NCBI GenBank assembly: GCA_030549495.1
Contig: JAUIRK010000008.1
Location: 124,001 to 188,000 of the forward strand
Direction of reading: 5' to 3'
DNA from: Nectonema munidae
Lineage: Eukaryota > Nematomorpha > Nectonematoida > Nectonematidae
Length of the DNA: 64,000 nucleotides
Under the pieces are notes generated by a model, which was given only the letters and a program-made list of their open reading frames with translations, made no database searches and had not been told where the DNA came from. Position 1 is the first letter of the stretch; each line of letters begins with the position of its first letter. Positions 11,996-23,200 of this stretch are shown one piece after another. The translations under genes were made by a program, and so were the position numbers.

Positions 11996-12809
11996 GACAA
12001 TTTTTGAATAAACAATTGTATCAATTTTTTAGTTTGTAATATATATGTTGATTTATTTTTTTTAAAAATAAAATTTTTAGAAATTTTTGGAAAGTTTGTC
12101 AACAACTGTTCTAGCTCAACAAGGGAACAACTTTTGCTCTTTCTATCGCTAGATATACTATACTCTAACCAAGTGAAGGATTTAACCATGACTCTAAAAA
12201 TGATCTCTTTTGTAAATCCTTAAGGAACAGAATTTCTGGTTCTGTATTTGGTGTTCGAAGGTTAAAAATATCTGTTTTCTAAAGAACGTGTAGAAAGTAT
12301 TGTATTAAAAGAGTCATTGATAATAGAGTCTGACTACATTTATCCGACAGTAGATTATTCGACAACCACGCTATCTGCTACAATATTGATTAGGAGCTAA
12401 ATATTTTTCTCAGCCTCTAATCTCACTAATTGTCAACAAGCCTGGTTCATATCAAATGAATTGGTTAGGTGGATTGATTACTCTGTATTGAAATGCATTG
12501 TTTCTTAAAATTAAATTTTAAAATTTTTAGCAACGAAATGTTTCCTAGTCTGATTAGTAACACAGAAAAACAAAGAAGCATCTTATATAATCTTCATATT
12601 CTACCTATACATGGCATTTTAATTGAAGCGTAGTTTTATAGCCGGATGCTCTTCCTAACGCCAACCATTTTGTTTTAGGGGCTGGAAACCCTTAGCGTTT
12701 GCTTACTCAAAAGCTATACCCACAAGGCAGCGGTAGTTTGAAATCAGTTGCTCTCTCCTAGAAAATCTGCCAGCCAAGGCTAATGAGCATATTCTACCTA
12801 AAAAGATTG
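11996..12809. other. Non-coding stretch between relics
   Basis: No gene seen. GTCTGACTACATTTATCCGA at 12329 and nearby CCGAC motifs resemble the subterminal sequence of the 9517-9850 MITE, so a decayed relative may lie here. Confidence 0.35.
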
Positions 12810-13420
12810 AACCAAGTAAGTAGTTTCAAGTATTTGCGTTCTCAAATAGCAGAGAATGGGGCTTGTATGAGAAAGAAGTGCAATTTAGAATAAATGCGAG
12901 CTGGATGAAGTGGAAAGAAATGAAATCTGTGCTGTACGATAAAAGAATCCTACTGAAATTAGGCAAAAATATATACAACAATCATCAGACCGGTTATGAC
13001 TTATGGAACAGAATGTCTAACTTTAAAAAAGAAAGATGAAAGAACGTTTGCCACAACAGAATTGAATATGCTGAGGAAAATACTTGGAATATCGTTGAAA
13101 GATCACATAAAAAATGAAGAAGTCAGAAGACACAGCCTAGGAACCTTTAGTGTTTGTTATAGAAAGAAGCAAACTAAGGTGGTATGGCCATATACTAAGA
13201 ATGAAAGAAGAGAACATCGTTCGAAAAGCTTTTGATGGGACTGTAGTCGGCAAAAGAAAAAGGGGAAGACCTTGCAAGAGATGGAAAGATGGGCTCTTGG
13301 AAAAAATACACACTCGGGTTAGAACACGATGATGTTAAGAGGAAAATGAAGGCCCAAGATCATGGCCACCGACCTCCAACTTGGGGACAAGGTGTAGAAG
13401 AAGAAGAAGATATTCTTCCT
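12810..13420 (+). mobile_element. RTE-like LINE C-terminal fragment
   Basis: Broken frames read NIYNNHQT, MTYGTECLTLKKKDERTFAT, LNMLRKILGISLKDHIKNEE, then SKLRWYGHILRMKEENIVRK and RKRGRPCKRWKDGL. This is the classic post-RT segment of RTE-clade LINEs (RPVMxYGxExWxL-K-ER-MLR-GHVxRM-GRPxxRW). It has frameshifts near 13150 and 13300 and ends in (GAA)4 at about 13399, a short tandem tail typical of RTE 3' ends. Confidence 0.7.
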
Positions 13421-14106
13421 TCACATATATTCAGTCAGAAAAGTAAATTGTTTGGAAATATTTTTAGGACATGACATGAATTTAAATTTCGCTCTTTTAA
13501 ATAGAAATTGAAGGTTTAAAATTTTTAGAAGAAAATATGCTACAAACCTTGAATTTATATAAATTAGCTATTCCATTTTCAAGGGGGGAGGGGGAAAAAA
13601 GCTTCGGAGCCATCGCTTCCTCCCACTTTATTTTACGAATAAAGCGTTTTTATTTGTTGTTAAATTTTAGGTTGTGTTATTTTTAAAAAATTTTCCCAAA
13701 CTTTAGATCTAATAATAATCGTTGATGTTTTCTTTATTAAATGAAATATGTTGCAAAGTTTTTTCCCGATTTTCTATAAATATTTCTTATGCTTAAACTA
13801 AGTCAAAGCTTAGTTATCCCAACCTTTTCTCAGCCCAAGTCAATGAGCTTATTCTAACGGATATTCCAAAAATGGAAACAGTTCTGTTTATTTTGTATCT
13901 ATAATTTCTGTCATTAGTGACTTTTGCACTGCCTAGATACGAATTCTTGATCACTATCCGCAAGCAAGACCTTATATATAAATGGGCCATCTTCAAATCC
14001 TTTCACCTGCAAATTAATGATTTCGCTATAACCCCTTATAGGCATATTGATTTGCGATATCAGTGCATTATAGTTCCCAATGTTTTAGACTAAGCGTGTT
14101 TGACAA
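13421..14106. other. Region upstream of clpX
   Basis: No gene seen. It contains a G-rich run (13583-13592) and the possible TATA box. It would hold the clpX promoter and 5' UTR if exon 1 is right. Confidence 0.4.
13974..13982 (+). promoter_or_regulatory. Possible TATA box of clpX
   Basis: TATATATAA lies about 125 bp before the proposed start codon at 14107 and follows a short non-repetitive stretch. It would place transcription start near 14005. TATA-like strings are common by chance in DNA this AT-rich, so this is only a position-based guess. Confidence 0.25.
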
Positions 14107-14206
14107 ATGTGCAGTCAAATGATGCGACTAAATCATATACGAAAGTGTCATGTCTCCATTTTGAATAGTTGCAAAGAAGTCTACTTCACCGACATGTATC
14201 CCTTGA
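14107..14206 (+). CDS. CLPX: clpX exon 1 (proposed; mitochondrial presequence)
   Basis: Open from ATG 14107, with an in-frame TGA directly upstream at 14101. It encodes [16 protein letters not shown] and onward, rich in Arg, Lys and hydroxylated residues with no acidic residue in the first 23, as expected of a matrix presequence. It ends at a very good donor (A|GTAAGA at 14207) in phase 1, which fits the phase of an acceptor at 14297. ATGs at 14119 and 14122 in the same frame could also start. No protein similarity supports it, so a distant upstream first exon remains possible. Confidence 0.45.
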
Positions 14207-17200
14207 GTAAGAGATGTTTGCGAAAAAGTACTGGGTAATTTTTCCTTAATTTTGCCATTAATTCCATATCCTAGTTTTTCTTTCAGAAGAGTATCAGGCT
14301 TTCGAAAGAGGAATCATGATTGTGAGAAGGAAACCTTCACCAGGGACTATCCTTTGAAGTCCAACTTCTTTAACCTCAATTTCCAAGATAAAAGTAACCT
14401 AGATGAGGTTTTTGCTAAGAATTATCCATCATACTCACGGAGTCTACCGCACAAGTGTGTTAAGTGTGGTGAATCTTGTTCTAGGTTGGAAGTTCTCACA
14501 AGTAAACGATTTTTATGTACTTCTGTATTTCAAATTTGTTACAATAAAAATTCGCCATTATGAATCTGAATCATTTTGGTCATATTTCTTGAAAAAGCAA
14601 AAAACCTGTGTAAGAAACACTATAAAACTAAATAAAAAATTTCTTTGAAAAAGTCATCTTTTTGTTTTCTTATTTTTGGTCTTTAGTATTAAATTTTAAT
14701 ATTATGAAATTAAAAAATTTGAGTGCTATTGCACATCGTATGACACCCATGACTTTTCATACAAGGGGACATTCTTTATTACGATGTCGGAGAGGGTTTG
14801 GGGGTGGAGGAGAAAGAAATCGAAACTAATCTCTGATTTAGGAGGACTAGCATGGAGGAGGTTTATCCTATAATCCAAACAAGGATCTCTAAATGTAAAG
14901 ATATCAATTTATACAAGAATAGAATTACCTTAAAATCTTTGTTATGTATACAAAGAACTGATTTAAAGCTAAAGGAAGCCTGCAATGTTTACCTTGATAT
15001 GAATACTGACTACTTTTAATGTTTTGTATTTGGAGAGATGATTTTTGATTTATAGATTTGTTTAATGAAAAAAATTCTCAGACTTGTGCATAAAAATATG
15101 GATCCCTCTACTTGCTTATTGTTGCTGTTTTTTCAATGCCTGCATTCTGTTGATTTTTTTTATCATTAGATCAATTTAAATACGATTTTTGAAGAATAAA
15201 TAATCTTACAAATTTAAGGACAGTCTAATAAACCTATACATAATATGAGTATACAATTAAATATGATATAGGGAATCCTAAATCCATTTTACACTGATGT
15301 TCCCTTTTTAGAGCATATTTTTAAAATTTATTTTTGGGAAAAACTAGCATTGTTAAATATAAATATTTTGCAAAACGAGAAATAAGTAATCAAATTTTTT
15401 AAAGTTATTTACAACATGAGTTGAATGCGGGAAACTTTTTCATGAATCAGAATTTTTTACAAAAATGTTAAAAAAGATAGAAAGTATATTCGTATTCAAT
15501 TTTCGTATGTAGTTGTCAGATGCAACAATGTAAATGATGGAGTCGATGCAATGATCAGAGCTATATCGTGTTATCGCCCAAAAATAAGGGGAAAAATTTG
15601 AGAAAATAAAAATAAAAAGGCGATTGCCACCGATGTTCCATTTTTGGGACATTCAAAAAATAATGAAAAACGAATTTTTTTTTTAGACAATTCAGCTTTT
15701 TTTGTTAAATTATATTTAAACTTGTCTAAAAACAAAAATATATAGAAACTTTGTACATTTAATATATTATACAAAATAAAATTAACCAAACACAAATACC
15801 CTTAACACAAAGATTGCTTATCCTCAACATTATCACCTCCTTAACACAAAGATTGTTTTTCCCCAACATCCTTTATTCCCGTTACATCTTATTTCCACTA
15901 TTTTATCATTTATATATTTGCTTTGAAAATGGAATGGAGTTTATACTCCGAAACTAGTCAGTAAAATCAGCAATAAAGTGCCTAGTTTTTACAATTTTTT
16001 ATATTTATTATAATTTTTTCACCTCAATGGGCATATCTGTCAAGGATATTGTTTCTTAATATATTATGTTGTAAAATAATCAATGTTTGTACAAAGGACA
16101 TCAATGATTTTTATTGTCTGTCTGACTGACTGACTTTGTCATAATACGCAATTAGCATATTTAATAAATGTAGGCGATTTCTGTTCATATGCCAATACTT
16201 ACATTCCATAAAAATCAGATTCTCTTGCATCAGCACAAATGATGATCCAATAAGCAAGTTTAAACTAAAGCAATCCATTTTTTACAGCTAGCCGATCTCT
16301 CTTGTAAATATCTACAAATGTTTTTTACTAAACAAAATTAAAATTAGGATCGTATTTTGAATAATCAGAATTTTAGAAATGAAAAAATCAGAATCAGAGT
16401 CAAAGTTATAATTAAAAAATTCAGAGAATCAGAATCATCTAGAATTAGACCCAACCCTGCGTGCTATGCTTGGCAGAACTCTTTTACTAAAATTCTCTAT
16501 CTTCTCTTTTCGACTTTATTTCGGATAAGCATTGTGGTATGCTCAGAAATGTGATTTTTGTTACAGTCAACCCTTCATAGAAATATCTTTTTAGAAGAAT
16601 TTACATCATATACTTCAAATGATAGGATACTTGAAATTCAGATCCTTGACTATCAATGCTTCATCAAAAAACCGAATTACTGATATCATCATTGTATGCT
16701 TTTGTTTCTACTAAAGATAGAACATCATAATCATATTCATTGAATTCTTCACTAATTTATTTTAATAATGTAGAAATATACTGATAAATCTATATTTACA
16801 TGGTAAAGCCGATAGAGAGGCGTTAATAACAATTAAAATGAATTCTGTTTGTTCGTCTAATTAGACTAGTTAAAAGGGAGATGGATTTTGCTTTTTATGC
16901 ATCAATGTTCCAATATATGCGGTAGTTTAGGTATGCGCGCGATGTATATCGAATTTGCCTCGATTAGATTGCTTATCTTTGGCTTTATTGTGAGTTAAAG
17001 TAGAAAACCAGACTCACAAAGTCACGTTGTTGAAAACAGAATGAAGACAAGGTTCGAGCTTCGCTTTGAAAGCATTGATGGCATAAGTGTACGCAACTCT
17101 TCTGTTTCTCAGTAATTTCTTATTTAGTTCATTCACAGTTTCAAAAATATCATCAAGATAAGTCATTCTGGCTACAACTCTTTTCTTGGTGAAGAAACTG

Positions 17201-20200
17201 AAGACAGCCAGTAGGCGCACTTTTTTGAAACTCAAAAACAACTTTACTTCTTGCTACAGTTCAAATGTGAGAGCCAGAATCTTTCCTTTTGAAAGTCATC
17301 TCACCTGTGTTTGAAATAAAGGAGAAGTGCGGTTAGCATCCATCTCCCAGCAGAACTAGCGAGTTCCCTTCAAATCTCTTTTCTTCTACTCTCGAATAGC
17401 ATGAATCCTGATCGTGAACTAAACAAATTAGCGCGCAGCCCTTTCCAGTTTGCTCCAATTCAGTTCCAACTCTTGAAAAAAATCTGCAACTTATGATTTT
17501 CAAAGACGTTTAATTTGCCCTAGACAAGATAGTTGAACCCTAGTCCATAAAACTTTTTTGATACAATCTTTTCTATAACATTTAAAATATAATAAGTAAT
17601 ATTTGTAAATATGTGTGACTTCTTTGTGTCATTCAGATGCTGCTGGCTACTACTCGTAACGGTGTGAGCATATCCAACCTGATGAACACAGCACCGTCCA
17701 TCTACAATAGACATACTCCCTTTTTCTTTGAAGAGATTCATTAAAGATTTTTTATTGTATTTCCCCATTAGTAGCCTCGAATTTCTCACTAAGGGGAAAT
17801 TTCCCCCACTTTGGAAAACTCTGATATGTATAATATACTAATCTTAACATTTTTATTACTTATGGAAAGATACTAGAATTTGTACGATCTCCAAAAATGG
17901 CGGATTACGATTCCGATTTTTGTTGATTTAAAAAATAAACTTTCAGTTTTGAATAATAATGCAACTTCGTTTAAAATTTTAAGTGCTGATTAGCGATGTT
18001 TATTCAACCTTCCAGAACCCACATTATCCATTTCGAAGAATTACAAAAATTTTCTGATATGATTCCACTGTCGATACATGAAAAAAAGCACGATGTTTAC
18101 GATTAATCTTCACATCGCTTATATTTTGTGAACGAACGCATTAATTTCAACGACTCTGTTTTTAGCGTCCGCTGCAGCAAGAATACTGAAATGCAACAAC
18201 TGCCATCATATCTACATGCTCAGTGAAAGTGAAGGCGTTCATGATAAGCAGCATCGCAAGTTTACGCAAACTCTTTCGTCTCTTTCCGACAATTCCTCTT
18301 CCTCATTCTCACCTCCTCCCCCCAAAAAAGTTTAATCTTTCAATTTATATATGCCAACTTTTGTGTTTGATATTTTAAGATTTTTGCCTTCTGATGGCCT
18401 TGCCTTTTGTGATTTGTATGGGCATGCTGTATGTCAGTTTAGGATCGAAAGTTATGCCTAAGATTTTGGGGCGTGTAGTTGAGGAGATGTTATTATTCTT
18501 TAATTTTAAGATGAGTGTGATTTGTGTTGAGTAGTAGTTTATTGTTTTTGAGCCAGTTATGAATTTTATTTATTTATTCTTGCTTGTCGTGTTTGTAGAT
18601 GTCATTGTTATGTCATTGACATATGTAATTAGATGAATGTGTGGTTTGGTTGGCTGTGGTGTGTCTAACACGTGTATGTTATAAAGGATAGGGGGAGCGA
18701 ACTTCCTTGTGGGACTCCTGAGTGTGTTTGGTTGTTAAATTGAATGCAAGCGATTCTGCCTCGTATTTAGTTGGACAGGAATTTGATGAATGTGGGGTTG
18801 ATTTTTGTGCTTATCAGCTTTTTGATTAGTAAGTCTATATCAAGTGTGTCAAATGCTGAAGTGAGGTCTAGTGAAGTGAGAATTGTTCAATGGAATGTTC
18901 TTGTCGAAACCCTCTATGATAATGTTGGGGATGATTCCCATACACCTGGTACCAATTCTCAAAAATAACAAAGAAAAACGATTCCCTATTTCCATACTCT
19001 CACCCATTGCTAAAACATTTGAAAAAATTATTTTAAACCACAGAGCACAGCACACAATACCCCAAATGTTACGCATGAACACGGTTTCAAAAAATAACAC
19101 TCAACTTCAACAGCCTTACAAATCATTCACAACATCATTACAGAAGATTACTACCTTCTTTATTTTGAACTCTTTCAATCTATATTATTTCATATGCAAT
19201 TAGATTTGTCTTTTAAATATTTGTAACTTGAACAATTTTCTTGACACAAATTCTCAGCATACTATAAAAAATATTATCGTAATAATTGACCGCAATTTTT
19301 TAATCAACTAATCTCATTGTATATTCCAAATCGTGTAAAATCTTTTCTATGAATGCGATCCTCCAACTCAAAGTGGTCGAGTTAACACCCCCTCTAGTGC
19401 TTCCTGTCTCATTGCTGCAGTATTCTTACTCGATGTTTATTGAACGCTTTCTAGATCTTTGAATACCTGGATCAGTATGTAGTTGGTCAAGAGCAAGCGA
19501 AGAAGGTGATGGCAGTAGCTGTGTACAACCACTACAAACGAATACACAACAACGTTTTGGCCAATCGAAATCAAGCGAACAACCATGCGCCCACTTCTTC
19601 CCTCTTTGATGCAAGTAATGGAATATTTTATCAGTTTTTAAAGGACGTGTGTTTGTACAAACGCTGTCTCGTACATTTCAAATGTTTCCTTTTTAGGAAT
19701 CTGTATCAATTTTGACAATCTAAAAATAATTATAAGCTAAAAAAAATATATATATTGAACAGGCCCAAATTCTCTATTCATAACTTTAATTTTTATTCTC
19801 TGCATTATAATTTTTGTTTTAGACACTGAAATATAATTAAAATTGAAAACGAAAAGCAAATCTAAAAACAGGAAAAAGGAATAGATAATATTGAAACTTC
19901 TGAAGGAGCAAAAATATTTCTATTTTTTGAAGTTTTATTCCATTAAGAAAACTTTTTGTTTTTTTGACGACTCTTTTCACAAGAAAAAAGACTTGTTTTT
20001 TGAGAAGGCATTTTATAATTGAAAAATAATAATTCCAAAAAATTAAAGAGAACCTTTTATTAAACTTTGTAGATGGAGTATTCGTCGCCTATGCCCACCA
20101 TAAACAGGAAAAAAGAAAGCGAGAGGGAAGTTTATTAAAAGCAGAACCGGTAGGTGCATGCCAAAGAAGATCACATGAGTAAGATTGTTGCTCAAGAAAA

Positions 20201-23200
20201 TTGAGCTATTTACTTTTTTATTTTGTAATTTTTGTAAAAACAAGGAAGAGCTTTTTTCGATTATACTAAAATTTTAATTAAGTATAATTGATGATGGAGC
20301 CTACAAAATTAAACAGTTTCAGTTTTTGTAAATATATTTTAAAAATGACATTATCTTACCCTTGCCATAAACCCGAAAATTTTCTTATTCTTTTTGCAAA
20401 TATATTATAAAAATAACAATATTTAACTCTAACGATAAGTTAAATCTCTTATTAGTAACGGAGTTAGATTAGAAAATGTACTATATAGTTCTTTATTAAA
20501 GCTCTAATTCTTCCTTATAATACCACTATAACATAGAGATCATTAAAAATGGCCTCTTTATCCCTTTTCAAAAACACAAATTTTTACTATATCTTGCTAT
20601 ATTAACAATATTTTGTTTTTCTTTGATTAATTGAGGGATGTGTTATTTAAAATTGTGCAAATTTCAATAATATTGATAATAACTTTTTTAACATCGTCTC
20701 CCCGAATGAGGTATATCAAATCTTACATCTACCAAAATATAAACAGAAAGTTGCCCCTAATCATTTGTATCAAAACATGCACCTATCAAACTATGGAACA
20801 GAAAAGATCGTAGTATACAGGCTGGAGATCAGAAATCAGCAAAGCATGTGTTACCCTGGACAATGATCCCCACACAATTTTTGCATCCACCTATAATTGC
20901 TTCCTCTGATAATTGCCCCCGGACAACTCTTCACGATATCCTTATTTAAAAATCTGGTTATTTTTAAAAAATGGAAAAAACATTTTAATCATTAATAATA
21001 AAATGAAAAAAAATTATTAAAGTATAATTTCAAAATTTCAGTTATACAATTAAATCATAATTAATTACATCAGAAATACTAACTCTAAGATTTAAAAGAG
21101 TAGTTTTATTAAATATATCGGGTGCAATTGCCCGGTTACCAGTACATTGCTTTATCCCTCGAAACAGTGTCGATGCCAACTCTACTGCAATTAGAATTAG
21201 CGAGATATATTGCATCTTGGAAGGAAATGTCTGGAGATTTGTCCACTCTCAAGTCTCAACAAAAAATGTTTTTTACACAACTTTGAAACCCAAATAACGA
21301 ATTCGTCCAGAGTCTCGTCTATCTCTAAAAGAGTGTATAATGAGTTAATAATAATTGATAGGCAATTGTGAGGGAGTAAATAGTGTTGGAGGTGAAGGGC
21401 GTGAGCCAATCATGTGTTATGGAAAAGTTTCTCAAAAAGAAGAGAGAGATATTGTGACTTGGGATGTTGAAAGAAGCCTAGAAGTTAATCAAAATTAACT
21501 TAAAGTTAATTGAATTTTTAGAAGTGGAATGCCTTGGCAGGTAGATTGATGTTCGACTGTTTTCAATTCAATAATACAATCATAATATGAGGGTGCACAT
21601 AATTTCAGAGTAGTTAAAATTTGTGTAGTGATCGACAAATCACTTAGTTCTTGGGGTAAATTACATGCAGGAGTAATCGCTTTTAAAATATCCCACTGTT
21701 TGAAGGAGGCAATGGTTGTATTTAATGCTGGACTGTGTCAGTGAATTTTCAGTGTAGGAAAATAATGACTTATCTCATGAGCAACCTGGCTACTTTCTGA
21801 GCCTATTATTAAAATACTATTAACGAGGCTATGACATGAGGTAAGGATCCAGTTTACAGTATTGGAAAATGGGGTTTTGAATAATCCACAGGGATAAAAA
21901 AGTTGGCAGAATTGAAGATTTATGAGATAGTAGTTGGAAGATAGTGGTTGATATTGTATATCTAGTGGAATATCAGTAATTTCTAAATGACTACAATGCG
22001 TTGTTCGAATAGACACATCTTTACTCTTAAGAATTACGACAACGACGGAATCACTAGGAAGTGCTGCAATGGAGGGAGGAATTGTAGAAACACCAGCATA
22101 CGTTAAGAGGTCTTTCAGTCTATCAGGAGTATAGACAGCTGGAAAGTAAAAAAGATTTAAAATAAACATATTGATTTCTCGGCAATATAATAAGAGAGTC
22201 TGAATGATTTGATGGTGAAAAATGCTTTGTATCTTTAATGAATTCAATTGATAACCACTTGGGTGTCTTGCTTTCCATTTAGTATAGCGATTTAAATAGA
22301 CACACATCGAGAAAGGCCACTGGTTTGCTTCTGATTTCATTGACCACTTGATGATTATATCTCTAGTTTTCATGATAGATTCGTGACAATCTAATAATGT
22401 ATATAGAGCTAAATACTTTAGAAATAGGGACGGATCCAGTTGTTTGAAACACGAGACTTCTAGAAATTTGGCAAATCCGAGTGTATAGAGTGAGTCTCTA
22501 CATAGAGTCTTGTCTTGAGTAAGTGTAACCATTTTAGTGCGTAAAACGCACTTGCTGAGTGAGTCGCGTTATGTGTGTCACAAGTATTAGAAACAAAACG
22601 ATGGGTTCTGGCACTCAAACAACTAAACTTGGAAAAAGCTGTCACACCGGAGTACTGAGGTTCATTAGTTAAATCGAAACACTCTGTGGGCGCTTCCTCA
22701 GTACAAAATTCGCAATTAAATGAAATGGATGCAGTTTTCAGTAAGAGAGGATGACGAGAATAAATAATTTCGAAGCAACGAAGAGAATTTAGCAACAGGG
22801 ACTGGTAGCAGATATTGTGGTTTCCGAGCCTCTTAGAGTAAGCCAACGCCGTGTCAGTCGTGATATAAAAATGACTGTTAAAGCTCAACCATAAATTTTT
22901 TAATCTTTTTGAGATCCAATTTGAAAAATCATCTGAAAAATGGTATTTTTCATTTATAATATTTTTGAAATATTAAGCATTTCATGTCAAATTTCAGAAA
23001 ATAGGTGATATTTGAAAAAAGACGCGCTTATCCCTAGGATCTAAATTTTTAAAAGGTTCGCAAATACTTGTAGATGCTTTTGTCTCATTCAGTTTACTTT
23101 GACAAAAAGATGATTATAACTATTTTGCATCATTTTTAATATTCCTTTCCAATCATTTTGAAAAATTGGACTTGAATTTGCTTCAAAATTTGACAAAAAG

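Noticed and set aside
14502-14563. Continuation of the clpX exon 2 frame past 14501
   Set aside because: The second CxxC pair of the zinc finger is found in exon 3 (18178-18329), and GTAAAC at 14502 gives the right phase and alignment.
15440-15795. Two overlapping minus-strand frames of about 70 codons
   Set aside because: AT-rich, no domains, no similarity recognised; likely chance.
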